7,081 nt of DNA, taken from the NCBI GenBank assembly GCA_934201655.1, contig CAKPXD010000075.1, positions 1-7,081 on the forward strand, read 5' to 3'. Below, in pieces: positions 1-6,055 of the stretch. Both the position numbers and the translations under genes were made by a program. The stretch comes from an uncultured Streptococcus sp. GTDB taxonomy: Bacteria; Bacillota; Bacilli; Lactobacillales; Streptococcaceae. Within the stretch, counting starts at the first letter, position 1. Each line of letters opens with the position of its first letter. The notes below the pieces were generated by a model, which saw nothing but the letters and a program-made list of their open reading frames with translations, ran no database searches and was not told the DNA's origin.

Positions 1-2006
1 CTAGTACGACCAATAAGCTTCTGCCCTTTTTACCCATGCCTCTGATTCAAATTTTGTTAGGGATTGGAATTGGACTTTGTTTACCCAACAACCAATATCA
101 TTTAGATACTGAGTTATTCTTAGCTTTAGTCATTGGCCCACTACTCTTTCGCGAGGCTCAAGAAGCAGACATTACTTCTATCCTAAAACACTGGCGGATT
201 GTCCTCTATTTGATTTTTCCAGTTATCTTTATCTCAGCTCTGAGCATGGGGGGAGTCGCCCATTTCCTTTGGGCTAGCCTTCCATTGGCCGCCTGCGTAG
301 CTGTTGGTGCCGCTTTAGGTCCTACTGACTTAGTCGCCTTCGCATCCCTTTCTCAACGCTTTTCCTTCCCAAAGCGGGTCTCTAATATCCTAAAAGGGGA
401 AGGTCTTCTGAATGATGCTTCTGGACTAGTAGCCTTTCGAATGGCTCTCATCGCTTGGACAACAGGAACATTCTCCCTTACCCAAGCCGGAACTTCATTA
501 GTCATTTCCATCGTTGGAGGTTTTGCAGTCGGCTTTATAACAGCCCTAATCAATCGCTTCCTTCATACCTTTCTACTCAGTGTCCGAGCAACAGATATCG
601 CAAGTGAGCTCTTATTGGAACTTAGTTTACCTCTCTTGACTTTTTTCATAGCCGAAGAAATTTATGTTTCAGGCATTATCGCCGTTGTTGTTGCTGGGAT
701 TCTGAAAGCCAGTCGTTTCAAGAAAATAAATCTCCTGGAAGCGCAAGTTGATACAGTTACTGAGACTGTTTGGCAGACTGTAACCTTTATGCTCAATGGT
801 TCAGTTTTTGTCATTCTTGGGATGGAACTGGAAATGATCGCGGAACCAATTCTTAAGAGTGCTTTCTACAACAAAGTTCTTCTCTTACTCAGTGTTTTTC
901 TCTTGACCTTCCTGCTTTTTGCTATCCGCTTTGTCATGATCTATGGATTTTACGCATTTCGGATTAAGAAGCTTCATAAAAGTTTAGACAAATATGTCAA
1001 AGATATGCTACTCCTTACCTTTTCTGGTGTGAAGGGAACTGTATCCATTGCCACTATCCTTTTGATACCGTCTGATCTGGAACAAGAATACCCTCTTCTT
1101 CTCTTCCTCGTAGCTGGTGTAACCCTGGTAAGTTTCCTGACGGGATTACTAGTACTCCCACACCTTTCTGAAGAGAAAGAACCATCTAAGGATCAGCTCA
1201 TGCACATCGCTATTTTAAATGATGTCGCCATGGAGTTGGAGAAGGATTTAGAGAACACAAAAAACAAGGTTCCACTCTATGCGGCTACTGACAATTATCA
1301 TGGACGTATTGAAAATCTTATTCTTAGTCAAGAAAACAAAGAAATTCAGGAGGACTGGGAAGCTCTTAAACTCTTGATTCTCAGTGTTGAAAGCGATGGT
1401 TTGGAACAAGCCTATGAAGAAGGAAAGATTGGAGATCGTGCTTATCGTGTCTACCAACGCTACTTGAAAAGCATGGAGAAAAATATTAAGCGAAACTTTG
1501 CTTCTCGACTAACATACTACTTCCTTGTCTCCATACGCATTCTTCGTTTTCTACTTCATGAATTGCTCACATTTGGGAAAACATTCCGTTCGTGGAAAGA
1601 CAAGGAAAAACAGAGACTTCTTGCCATTGATTATGACCAGATTGCAGAACTCTACCTAGCCAACACTGAAATTATTATCGAGAGTTTGGAAAACCTTAAA
1701 GGGATTTATAAGAGTTCTCTGATCAGCTTTATGCAGGAATCTCGTCTTCGCGAAACCAGTCATATTACGAGTGGTGCCTTTGTGGAACGGGTTATCAATC
1801 GTATCAAACCCAATAACATTGATGAAATGCTTAGAGGATACTACCTTGAACGTAAGTGTATCTTTGAATACGAAGCTCAAAAACTCATCTCAGCTCAATA
1901 TGCCAAAAAGCTACGCCAAAATGTCAATAATTTAGAAACTTATTCCTTAAAAGAATCTGCTAATACCTTACCTTATGATATGATGGAATTAGTTCGAAGA
2001 AATTAA
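1..2006 (+). CDS. CPA1-family Na+(K+)/H+ antiporter with long cytoplasmic tail (5' end outside window)
   Basis: Exchanges monovalent cations for protons across the cell membrane, by family. The reading frame is open back to base 3, encoding STTNKLLPFLP before the first ATG at 36. That stretch fits the conserved N-terminal helix of CPA1 exchangers, so the true start lies upstream. Counting from the ATG at 36, residues 1-380 form about a dozen hydrophobic segments. They contain the family hallmarks GPTDLVAF (about 95-102) and KGEGLLNDASGLVAF, whose Asn126-Asp127 pair is the 'ND' signature usually linked to electroneutral exchange. The motif that often reads (S/D)PTD is GPTD here. Residues from about 385 to 656 are hydrophilic, charged and helix-rich: a cytoplasmic regulatory tail, commonly long in this family. 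The next gene starts 39 bases downstream with no terminator between, so co-transcription is likely. Family assignment is confident; ion preference cannot be read from sequence. Confidence 0.9.
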   Translation, partial: STTNKLLPFLPMPLIQILLGIGIGLCLPNNQYHLDTELFLALVIGPLLFREAQEADITSILKHWRIVLYLIFPVIFISALSMGGVAHFLWASLPLAACVAVGAALGPTDLVAFASLSQRFSFPKRVSNILKGEGLLNDASGLVAFRMALIAWTTGTFSLTQAGTSLVISIVGGFAVGFITALINRFLHTFLLSVRATDIASELLLELSLPLLTFFIAEEIYVSGIIAVVVAGILKASRFKKINLLEAQVDTVTETVWQTVTFMLNGSVFVILGMELEMIAEPILKSAFYNKVLLLLSVFLLTFLLFAIRFVMIYGFYAFRIKKLHKSLDKYVKDMLLLTFSGVKGTVSIATILLIPSDLEQEYPLLLFLVAGVTLVSFLTGLLVLPHLSEEKEPSKDQLMHIAILNDVAMELEKDLENTKNKVPLYAATDNYHGRIENLILSQENKEIQEDWEALKLLILSVESDGLEQAYEEGKIGDRAYRVYQRYLKSMEKNIKRNFASRLTYYFLVSIRILRFLLHELLTFGKTFRSWKDKEKQRLLAIDYDQIAELYLANTEIIIESLENLKGIYKSSLISFMQESRLRETSHITSGAFVERVINRIKPNNIDEMLRGYYLERKCIFEYEAQKLISAQYAKKLRQNVNNLETYSLKESANTLPYDMMELVRRN

Positions 2007-2045
2007 AATCTATAGAAAACAAGAGAAAAACTGGAGGATTGTAAC

Positions 2046-2909
2046 ATGAAAAAGTTGTGGAAACAGCTGACTGATAGACCCTTATTAAAAGCTTTTTTGC
2101 ACTACTATCAAGCCTCCGATAGTGAGTTAACTAGCGTTGCTGTTGCCTACTATTGGTTGATTTCAATCTTCCCTTTACTCATGATAGTGGTCAATATCTT
2201 ACCCTACTTTCAAATTCCCGTCTCAAACTTTCTATTAACAATCAAGGAATTTTTACCAGATACAATCTATGAAGTTGTTGCAAAAATTGTCAGAGAAGTT
2301 CTGACTCAACCATCAACAGGTTTACTAAGTTTTGCTATCTTATCAGCCCTCTGGACCTTTTCAAAATCCATGGATTTTCTTCAGAAGGCCTTTAATAAAG
2401 CCTATGGAGTTGCAAAAAATAGAGGAATTATCTCACACCAGCTGATGAGTCTCTTGGTTAGCTTTGGCCTTCAAATTCTCTTTGCCCTTGCCTTATTCCT
2501 CAGTATGTTCGGCCATATGTTATTGGACCTGCTTAAAAACTACTGGAAATCCGAGAGTGCTCTATTTTCTTATCTACAGGATTTTACAGGACCGCTGATC
2601 TATGCCTTTCTTTTTGCTACCGTGATTATGCTCTATTATTTCCTACCAAATGTTAAAGTAAGTAAGATTCGCTACGTCATACCTGGAAGTCTCTTTGTAC
2701 TAGTTACGACGATTGCTTTATTAAACATCTTTGCAGCTTATTTCAACAATTATGTCAATTATCTCGTTGACGTCAGATTTTTCAGTTCTATCGTCGTTGT
2801 TGTGATGATGTTCTGGTTCATTATCATTGCCAAGATATTAATTATCGGTGCTGTCATCAATGCCAGTGTTCAAAGCCTAAAAGACCCAGACTTTAAAGCA
2901 AATCAATAA
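2046..2909 (+). CDS. YihY/virulence factor BrkB family membrane protein
   Basis: A 287-residue polytopic membrane protein of the YihY/BrkB family. Its molecular function is not established; the old 'ribonuclease BN' label is a misassignment and 'BrkB' comes from a Bordetella serum-resistance locus. Family features are visible in order: AYYWLISIFPLLMI (first helix, about 34-47), LWTFSKSMDFLQKAFNKAYG (about 102-121), LPNVKVSKIRYVIPGSLF (about 200-217), and a C-terminal FFSSIVVVVMMFWFIIIAK helix followed by IIGAVINAS. I see about six membrane segments, and the length is normal for Gram-positive members. The ATG at 2046 has a strong GGAGG at 2033-2037, eight bases away. It follows the antiporter by 39 bases, so it is probably the second gene of that transcript. 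Downstream lie a BOX repeat and a terminator, making it the last gene of the unit. No residues look broken. Confidence 0.9.
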   Translation: MKKLWKQLTDRPLLKAFLHYYQASDSELTSVAVAYYWLISIFPLLMIVVNILPYFQIPVSNFLLTIKEFLPDTIYEVVAKIVREVLTQPSTGLLSFAILSALWTFSKSMDFLQKAFNKAYGVAKNRGIISHQLMSLLVSFGLQILFALALFLSMFGHMLLDLLKNYWKSESALFSYLQDFTGPLIYAFLFATVIMLYYFLPNVKVSKIRYVIPGSLFVLVTTIALLNIFAAYFNNYVNYLVDVRFFSSIVVVVMMFWFIIIAKILIIGAVINASVQSLKDPDFKANQ

Positions 2910-2922
2910 TTTTTTATCGATT

Positions 2923-3083
2923 AATACTCAATGAAAATCAAAGAGCAAACTAGGAAGCGAGCCGCAGGATGCTCAAAACACCGTTTTGAGGTTGTGGATA
3001 GAACTGACGAAGTCAGCTCAAAATACTATTTTGAGGTTGCAACTGGAAGATGACGTGGTTTGAAGAGATTTTCGAAGAGTATA
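2923..3083 (-). repeat. BOX element (boxC-boxB-like-short boxA), reverse orientation
   Basis: A miniature intergenic repeat of the pneumococcus/mitis group, recognised from its ends. Read on the minus strand it begins TATACTCTTCGAAAATCTC (boxA start) and finishes TTTGATTTTCATTGAGTATT (boxC end). Between them are ACTTCGTCAGTTCTATCCAC and TTCCTAGTTTGCTCTTTG, typical of boxB/boxC. The boxA module is short: after CAAACCACGTCA it goes to TCTTCCAGTTGCAACC instead of the longer GC-rich centre of classical boxA. I remember this as a recurrent variant, not a break. Three inverted repeats are visible: 2972-2990 (8 bp stem, 3-base loop), 3004-3016 (5 bp stem) and 3017-3035 (9 bp stem). It lies between the stop of the BrkB-like gene and the shared terminator, so it would be carried in that mRNA's 3' untranslated region. 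It was probably mobilised in trans by a transposase not present here. Confidence 0.9.
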
Positions 3084-3091
3084 AACAAATC

Positions 3092-3124
3092 AATCCCCCA
3101 GTCATTTGATACTGGGGGATTTTT
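3092..3124. terminator. Bidirectional intrinsic terminator between convergent genes
   Basis: A perfect stem of ATCCCCCAGT (3093-3102) with ACTGGGGGAT (3111-3120) around an 8-base loop, extended by an A-T pair at 3092/3121. On the plus strand it runs straight into TTTTT (3120-3124), which fits rho-independent termination of the antiporter/BrkB transcript. On the minus strand it sits 16 bases past the ligase stop and is followed by ATTGATTTGTTTATA, a weaker U-rich tract. It can therefore serve both convergent units, more strongly the rightward one. Confidence 0.88.
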
Positions 3125-3136
3125 GAATTTCCTACT

Positions 3137-4078
3137 TTATTGTCCACTAGTGAGGGCTTGCAATTCTGTTTTTAGATACTGAGCCAAATGTTGGTGAGCA
3201 AAAATATTGGCATTTTTTTCTGCGGTAGGATTGTAGTTGGTGTTGGTATTTACATCATAGACATAAATGTCTCCACTCTCTGATTGAACCCATTCAATCG
3301 CCGCAACTTCAATCTGAGCATTTTTCAAGAAATTCTCATAAGCTTCTCTCCGGTCATCTGGTAGAGGTTCTGTAATCTGGAATTTTTCAGACGTTTCTAG
3401 TTGCTCTGGTCTCTTGCCGATTTGGCAACCATCTGCTGGACACAGTTGGAATCCATCTGAAGAATCGATCGAAACAGTATAGAGAAACTTCTGATTGATA
3501 AACTCTGAACGACGGATACGTCCATCACTTGGTTTAATGTAGGCTTGTAATAAGGTAATCCCGTCAACCGATGGTTCAAAGAGGGGACTATTGACGTAAG
3601 CTTCAAGTTCCTCTTCATTTTGGAAGAGTTGAACCCCTAATCCCTTACCTGCTCGATTGTGCTTAGTAATCAAAGGATAAATGTTTAATTTTCTTGCTGC
3701 TTCAATGATGTTTTCTTGACCCAAAACTGCAACTGTTGCAGGAGTCTCGATACCAGATTCGTTTAACTTCAAATATTGTTTGACTTTACTAATTTCAAGG
3801 TTGATAGCACCGGTACCATTCACAACTTTGCGTCCGTGGGCTTCTAACCAAGTAATCACTTGCTCTGTAAATTCTGGCGCATAACGATGTCCTCTTGTGT
3901 GAGAAGAGGCAGACATACGATTGTAAAAGATACCTTGCGGCGGTGGGCTTTGCAAATCTAAAATCCCACTAGACAAATCCCATAGTTCATAAGGGACTTC
4001 TAATTCTTCCAACCATTTTACTAAATGTTGAGTCCATTCTAGATTCTCATGAATCACATAAACTTTTGCTTCACTCAT
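3137..4078 (-). CDS. RimK-like ATP-grasp ligase of unknown substrate
   Basis: A 313-residue soluble enzyme of the ATP-grasp fold, which uses ATP to form an acyl-phosphate and joins a carboxylate to an amine or thiol. Residues 1-95 are a pre-ATP-grasp domain with a striking YNRMSASSHTRGHRYAPE stretch (52-69). The ATP-binding part shows Lys139 in LITKH, a glycine-rich AGKGLGV loop (143-149), an adenine-hinge-like LLQAYI (176-181), and the charged DGRIRRSEFI strand (185-194). Probable metal ligands are Glu262 in AAIEW and Asp275/Asn277 in YDVNTNTNYN (274-283), where RimK proteins typically have an EVN-type motif. There is no signal peptide. ATG at 4078 is preceded by AAGGAG nine bases upstream. 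The symporter stop lies only 13 bases ahead, so the two are one operon. It could be a glutamate ligase, a dipeptide or peptide-tail synthetase, or a glutathione-synthetase-like enzyme; the fold is clear but the substrate is not. Confidence 0.85.
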   Translation of the reverse strand: MSEAKVYVIHENLEWTQHLVKWLEELEVPYELWDLSSGILDLQSPPPQGIFYNRMSASSHTRGHRYAPEFTEQVITWLEAHGRKVVNGTGAINLEISKVKQYLKLNESGIETPATVAVLGQENIIEAARKLNIYPLITKHNRAGKGLGVQLFQNEEELEAYVNSPLFEPSVDGITLLQAYIKPSDGRIRRSEFINQKFLYTVSIDSSDGFQLCPADGCQIGKRPEQLETSEKFQITEPLPDDRREAYENFLKNAQIEVAAIEWVQSESGDIYVYDVNTNTNYNPTAEKNANIFAHQHLAQYLKTELQALTSGQ

Positions 4079-4087
4079 TATTTATAT

Positions 4088-4093
4088 CTCCTT
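4088..4093 (-). promoter_or_regulatory. Ribosome binding site of the ATP-grasp gene, touching the symporter stop codon
   Basis: On the minus strand AAGGAG lies nine bases before ATG 4078. Its first two bases are also the last two of the upstream symporter's TAA (4092-4094). Ribosomes finishing the symporter therefore end on the ligase's ribosome site, which favours translational coupling. Confidence 0.8.
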
Positions 4094-5342
4094 AAGAAAA
4101 GCTGACTGATAATTGGCTTTCCTTTTCTTCTTCTAAAATGTAGCCTTCTGTTTTTTCGATAACGCTAACTGTTAAGATTTGACCCAAAACATTGATCATG
4201 GTACGGCCGGCATTGACAAAGAAATCAACTGCAAAAATCAAGGCCACTCCTTCAACTGGCAAGCCCAATTGAGGTGCTGCAGCTAATAGAACTACGATAG
4301 CTCCTGATGGCACAGTTGCTGCAGTTTTTCCAATCAAAGTCAACAATAAAACAGTAAACAAGAGACTTGATAAAGAAAATTGAATACCATAGGCGTGGGC
4401 GATAAAAATTGTCGCTACTGAGAAATAAACCGCTGCTCCTTCTAAGTTAAAAGTATATCCTAAAGGAACAACTAAATCAATTGTATGTTCGTCATGCCCC
4501 TGTTTTTTCAAATCTTTAAGAAGGGATGGCAAGACCACACTAGAACTTCCAGTAACAAAAGCCAAAGTCAAGAGACTCCAATTTTCACGAAAGGCTGACA
4601 AATACGGCACCTTAAAGAATACAGCAATCAAAGGGAAAATAAGGAGAACCAATACAGCATAAGCCAGATAAGTTCCAATTACAAACTGACCAAGCCCAAT
4701 CAACTTGTCGACACCCGTAGTTGCAACATCTTTAGCGATAAATCCAAAAATTCCAATCGGTGATAGTTTGATAATTACTGCAACAATCTTGTAAATGGCT
4801 TCAATCCAAATTTGGAAACCTTCGATAATCTTCTGAGATTTATCAGACTTAAGATTCCCAATTCCGTAACCAAGAAAGATTGCAAAAACGATAATTGGCA
4901 ATAGAGCGCCATCTGAAAGAGATTTAACGATATTTGATGGAATGAAACCAAGCAAAAATTCGCTGAACTTGACATTGTTGGCAATCCCATCAAGGTTTCC
5001 ACCAGTTTGACCGATATTCACTCCTTGACCAAATCCTAAATAGTAACTAGCAAATACAAACAAAAGAGTAATGGCAGTTGTTACGACGAAAAAGTAAACC
5101 AAACTCTTGGTCAAGATTTTTCCGAAAGATTTTTTTCCGATAACTCCAGCTACTGCAACAACGATGGTTGGGAAGATTAGCGGAATGATAACCATATTGA
5201 TCAATTTAATAAAGGCTTGACCTAAAAATTGATAAAAGCCTGCAAATTGTGGCCAGATAAGGGCAGCGATAACACCCAAGACCAAAGCCACCAATAATTG
5301 AATGCCTAGTGAGAGTTTTGACCATAAAGTAACTAATTTCAT
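4092..5342 (-). CDS. DAACS-family dicarboxylate/amino acid:cation symporter
   Basis: A 416-residue secondary transporter with the glutamate-transporter (GltPh/EAAT) elevator fold, importing an amino acid or small carboxylate with a cation. Hallmarks in order: NMVIIPLIFPTIVVAVAGV (49-67), the HP1 serine loop GSSSVVLPSL (265-274), the TM7 motif FNLEGAAVY (298-306), HP2 GKTAATVPSGAI (338-349), and TM8 VDFFVNAGRTMINVLGQ (372-388) followed by EKTEG. Aligned by eye to GltPh, Asp373, Arg380, Thr381 and Asn384 are kept. Positions equal to GltPh D312, T314, D394 and D405 read Glu301, Ala303, Asn377 and Gln388. Retained Arg380 favours an acidic or carboxylate-bearing side chain, but the other changes argue against plain glutamate/aspartate transport. 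ATG 5342 has AAAGGAG six bases upstream. It is the first gene of an operon with the ATP-grasp ligase. Cystine (TcyP-like) or dicarboxylate uptake are alternatives. Confidence 0.9.
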   Translation of the reverse strand: MKLVTLWSKLSLGIQLLVALVLGVIAALIWPQFAGFYQFLGQAFIKLINMVIIPLIFPTIVVAVAGVIGKKSFGKILTKSLVYFFVVTTAITLLFVFASYYLGFGQGVNIGQTGGNLDGIANNVKFSEFLLGFIPSNIVKSLSDGALLPIIVFAIFLGYGIGNLKSDKSQKIIEGFQIWIEAIYKIVAVIIKLSPIGIFGFIAKDVATTGVDKLIGLGQFVIGTYLAYAVLVLLIFPLIAVFFKVPYLSAFRENWSLLTLAFVTGSSSVVLPSLLKDLKKQGHDEHTIDLVVPLGYTFNLEGAAVYFSVATIFIAHAYGIQFSLSSLLFTVLLLTLIGKTAATVPSGAIVVLLAAAPQLGLPVEGVALIFAVDFFVNAGRTMINVLGQILTVSVIEKTEGYILEEEKESQLSVSFS

Positions 5343-5461
5343 AAGAAACTCCTTTGTTTTATTTGCTACTCATTCTACTACTATTCTTCTCTCCTGACTA
5401 ATATATATTTTTTATTGTCACCATAAAAAAGATTTATAATGAAGGTTCAAACTACTTAAAC

Positions 5462-5474
5462 TTTACAAAGTAAA
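5462..5474. promoter_or_regulatory. Small palindrome in the divergent intergenic region
   Basis: TTTAC-AAA-GTAAA is a perfect 5 bp inverted repeat with a 3-base centre, overlapped by a second one, ACTTT-AC-AAAGT. It lies about 120 bases upstream of both divergent start codons. It is operator-like in size, but the surrounding DNA is very AT-rich and no known regulator consensus is matched, so this may be chance. Confidence 0.25.
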
Positions 5475-5505
5475 TCACATTGATGTTTGATATAGTATAA
5501 AAAAT

Positions 5506-5535
5506 CATTTTCTAAACAAAAATTTTTAGAAAAAC
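5506..5535. promoter_or_regulatory. Two abutting CodY-box-like sequences
   Basis: The published CodY box of lactic acid bacteria is AATTTTCWGAAAATT. Bases 5521-5535, AATTTTTAGAAAAAC, match it at 12 of 15 positions. The directly preceding 15 bases (5506-5520, CATTTTCTAAACAAA) match at 10 of 15. CodY controls amino acid uptake in streptococci, so a site beside an amino-acid-type symporter is plausible. AT-rich DNA gives such matches by chance, and no strong leftward promoter is visible to anchor the position. Confidence 0.35.
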
Positions 5536-5578
5536 ATTGATAAATCAAGGAATTTGCTTTCCTATTATTCAAATTTTA

Positions 5579-5594
5579 TGATACAATATTGTTA
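5579..5594 (+). promoter_or_regulatory. Extended -10 promoter giving a leaderless DUF3397 transcript
   Basis: TG-A-TACAAT (5579-5587) matches the extended -10 pattern TGnTATAAT with one mismatch. Six bases separate the hexamer from the A of ATG at 5594, the usual distance to a transcription start. No Shine-Dalgarno sequence precedes either ATG 5594 or the in-frame ATG 5603. The -35 position (TTCCTA at 5559-5564) is poor, as often seen with extended -10 promoters. Confidence 0.6.
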
Positions 5595-5947
5595 TGATTT
5601 TAATGAAACTCGCTTCCGTCTTGCTTTTGGTACTAACCTTGGCTTTGGCTATTATCTTTAGTAGATTTTTTAAGTTAAAGAAAAAGGGGATTAACTTTGC
5701 AGATTTAGCTTTTCCTTTTCTGATTTTTGAGTACTATTTAATCAGTGCAAAGGTTTTTACCCATAATCAACTTCCCATTTTGGGTGCAGCCCTATCTTTG
5801 TTGGCAATCATTCTAGCCTTTTTCTTCTTGAGCAAAAAACGTAGTTTTTATTATCCAAAATTCCTTAAATTTTTTTGGAGAGCTGGATTTCTACTCACAT
5901 TACTCATCTACATCGTTATGATTGTTCAAATCTTCATGATGAAATAA
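5594..5947 (+). CDS. Small membrane protein, DUF3397 type
   Basis: A 117-residue integral membrane protein with four hydrophobic segments (about 3-22, 36-53, 60-79 and 93-115). Basic loops KLKKKG (27-32) and SKKRSFYYPKF (80-90) suggest, by the positive-inside rule, that both lie in the cytoplasm. The pattern KKKGINFADLAFPFLIFEYY resembles DUF3397, a Firmicute family with no known function, recalled from memory. The frame could begin at ATG 5594 (MILMKLAS) or ATG 5603 (MKLAS). Neither has a ribosome site; the -10 placement favours 5594 through leaderless initiation. It is divergent from the symporter operon and followed 14 bases after its stop by a hairpin terminator, so it is probably monocistronic. 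Nothing ties it functionally to its neighbours. Confidence 0.8.
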   Translation: MILMKLASVLLLVLTLALAIIFSRFFKLKKKGINFADLAFPFLIFEYYLISAKVFTHNQLPILGAALSLLAIILAFFFLSKKRSFYYPKFLKFFWRAGFLLTLLIYIVMIVQIFMMK

Positions 5948-5961
5948 AAATAAAACATGCC

Positions 5962-6007
5962 AGCACCTCAACAGTTGGCGACTAGTTCTTCCACATGAGG
6001 TGCTTTT
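5962..6007 (+). terminator. Intrinsic terminator after the DUF3397 gene
   Basis: AGCACCTCA (5962-5970) pairs perfectly with TGAGGTGCT (5996-6004) and is followed by TTTT (6004-6007). The 25-base loop is long for a terminator and may hold a small internal AGT/ACT stem (5973-5975 with 5981-5983). It separates the DUF3397 transcript from the surface-protein gene, which then needs its own promoter. TCTAAT (6007-6012) is a possible -10 for that gene, but I see no convincing -35. Confidence 0.65.
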
Positions 6008-6041
6008 CTAATGACATTTTAAAAAGAGATTATTAAAAAAT

Positions 6042-6047
6042 AGGAGA
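6042..6047 (+). promoter_or_regulatory. Ribosome binding site that fixes the GTG start
   Basis: AGGAGA lies eight bases before GTG 6056. It is the only strong ribosome site here, and the GTG frame opens directly into a signal peptide (KKTLLASVITLTF). There is no ATG in this frame near the beginning; the first Met codon lies deep inside the repeat region, so GTG is the real start. Confidence 0.85.
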
Positions 6048-6055
6048 TCAAACAA

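Noticed and set aside
36..38. ATG 36 as the true start of the antiporter
   Set aside because: The frame is open upstream to the window edge with sequence fitting the family's N-terminal helix, and there is no ribosome site before 36.
1248..1880. Minus-strand frames of about 70 codons inside the antiporter gene
   Set aside because: They are antisense to a clear coding frame, lack ribosome sites and show no recognisable motifs.
2931..3053. A 40-codon open frame, ATG at 2931, inside the BOX element
   Set aside because: It follows the BOX sequence exactly, has no ribosome site, and such frames recur wherever BOX elements occur; it is repeat sequence, not a supported gene.
3397..3618. A 73-codon minus-strand frame inside the ATP-grasp gene
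   Set aside because: It is an out-of-frame reading of a gene whose own frame carries the ATP-grasp motifs.
5415..5440. Plus-strand TTGTCA followed by a perfect TATAAT as a promoter
   Set aside because: The spacer is only 14 bases, too short for a normal sigma-70-type promoter, and it lies about 150 bases from the gene it would serve.
5494..5499. Minus-strand TATACT as the -10 of the symporter operon
   Set aside because: Candidate -35 boxes at 16-18 bases (TTTTGT, TTTTTG, ATTTTT) are poor, so I could not support it over another weak choice at 5433-5438.
6011..6039. ATGACA ... TAAAAA as a promoter for the surface-protein gene
   Set aside because: The implied transcription start would fall on the ribosome binding site, leaving no usable leader.
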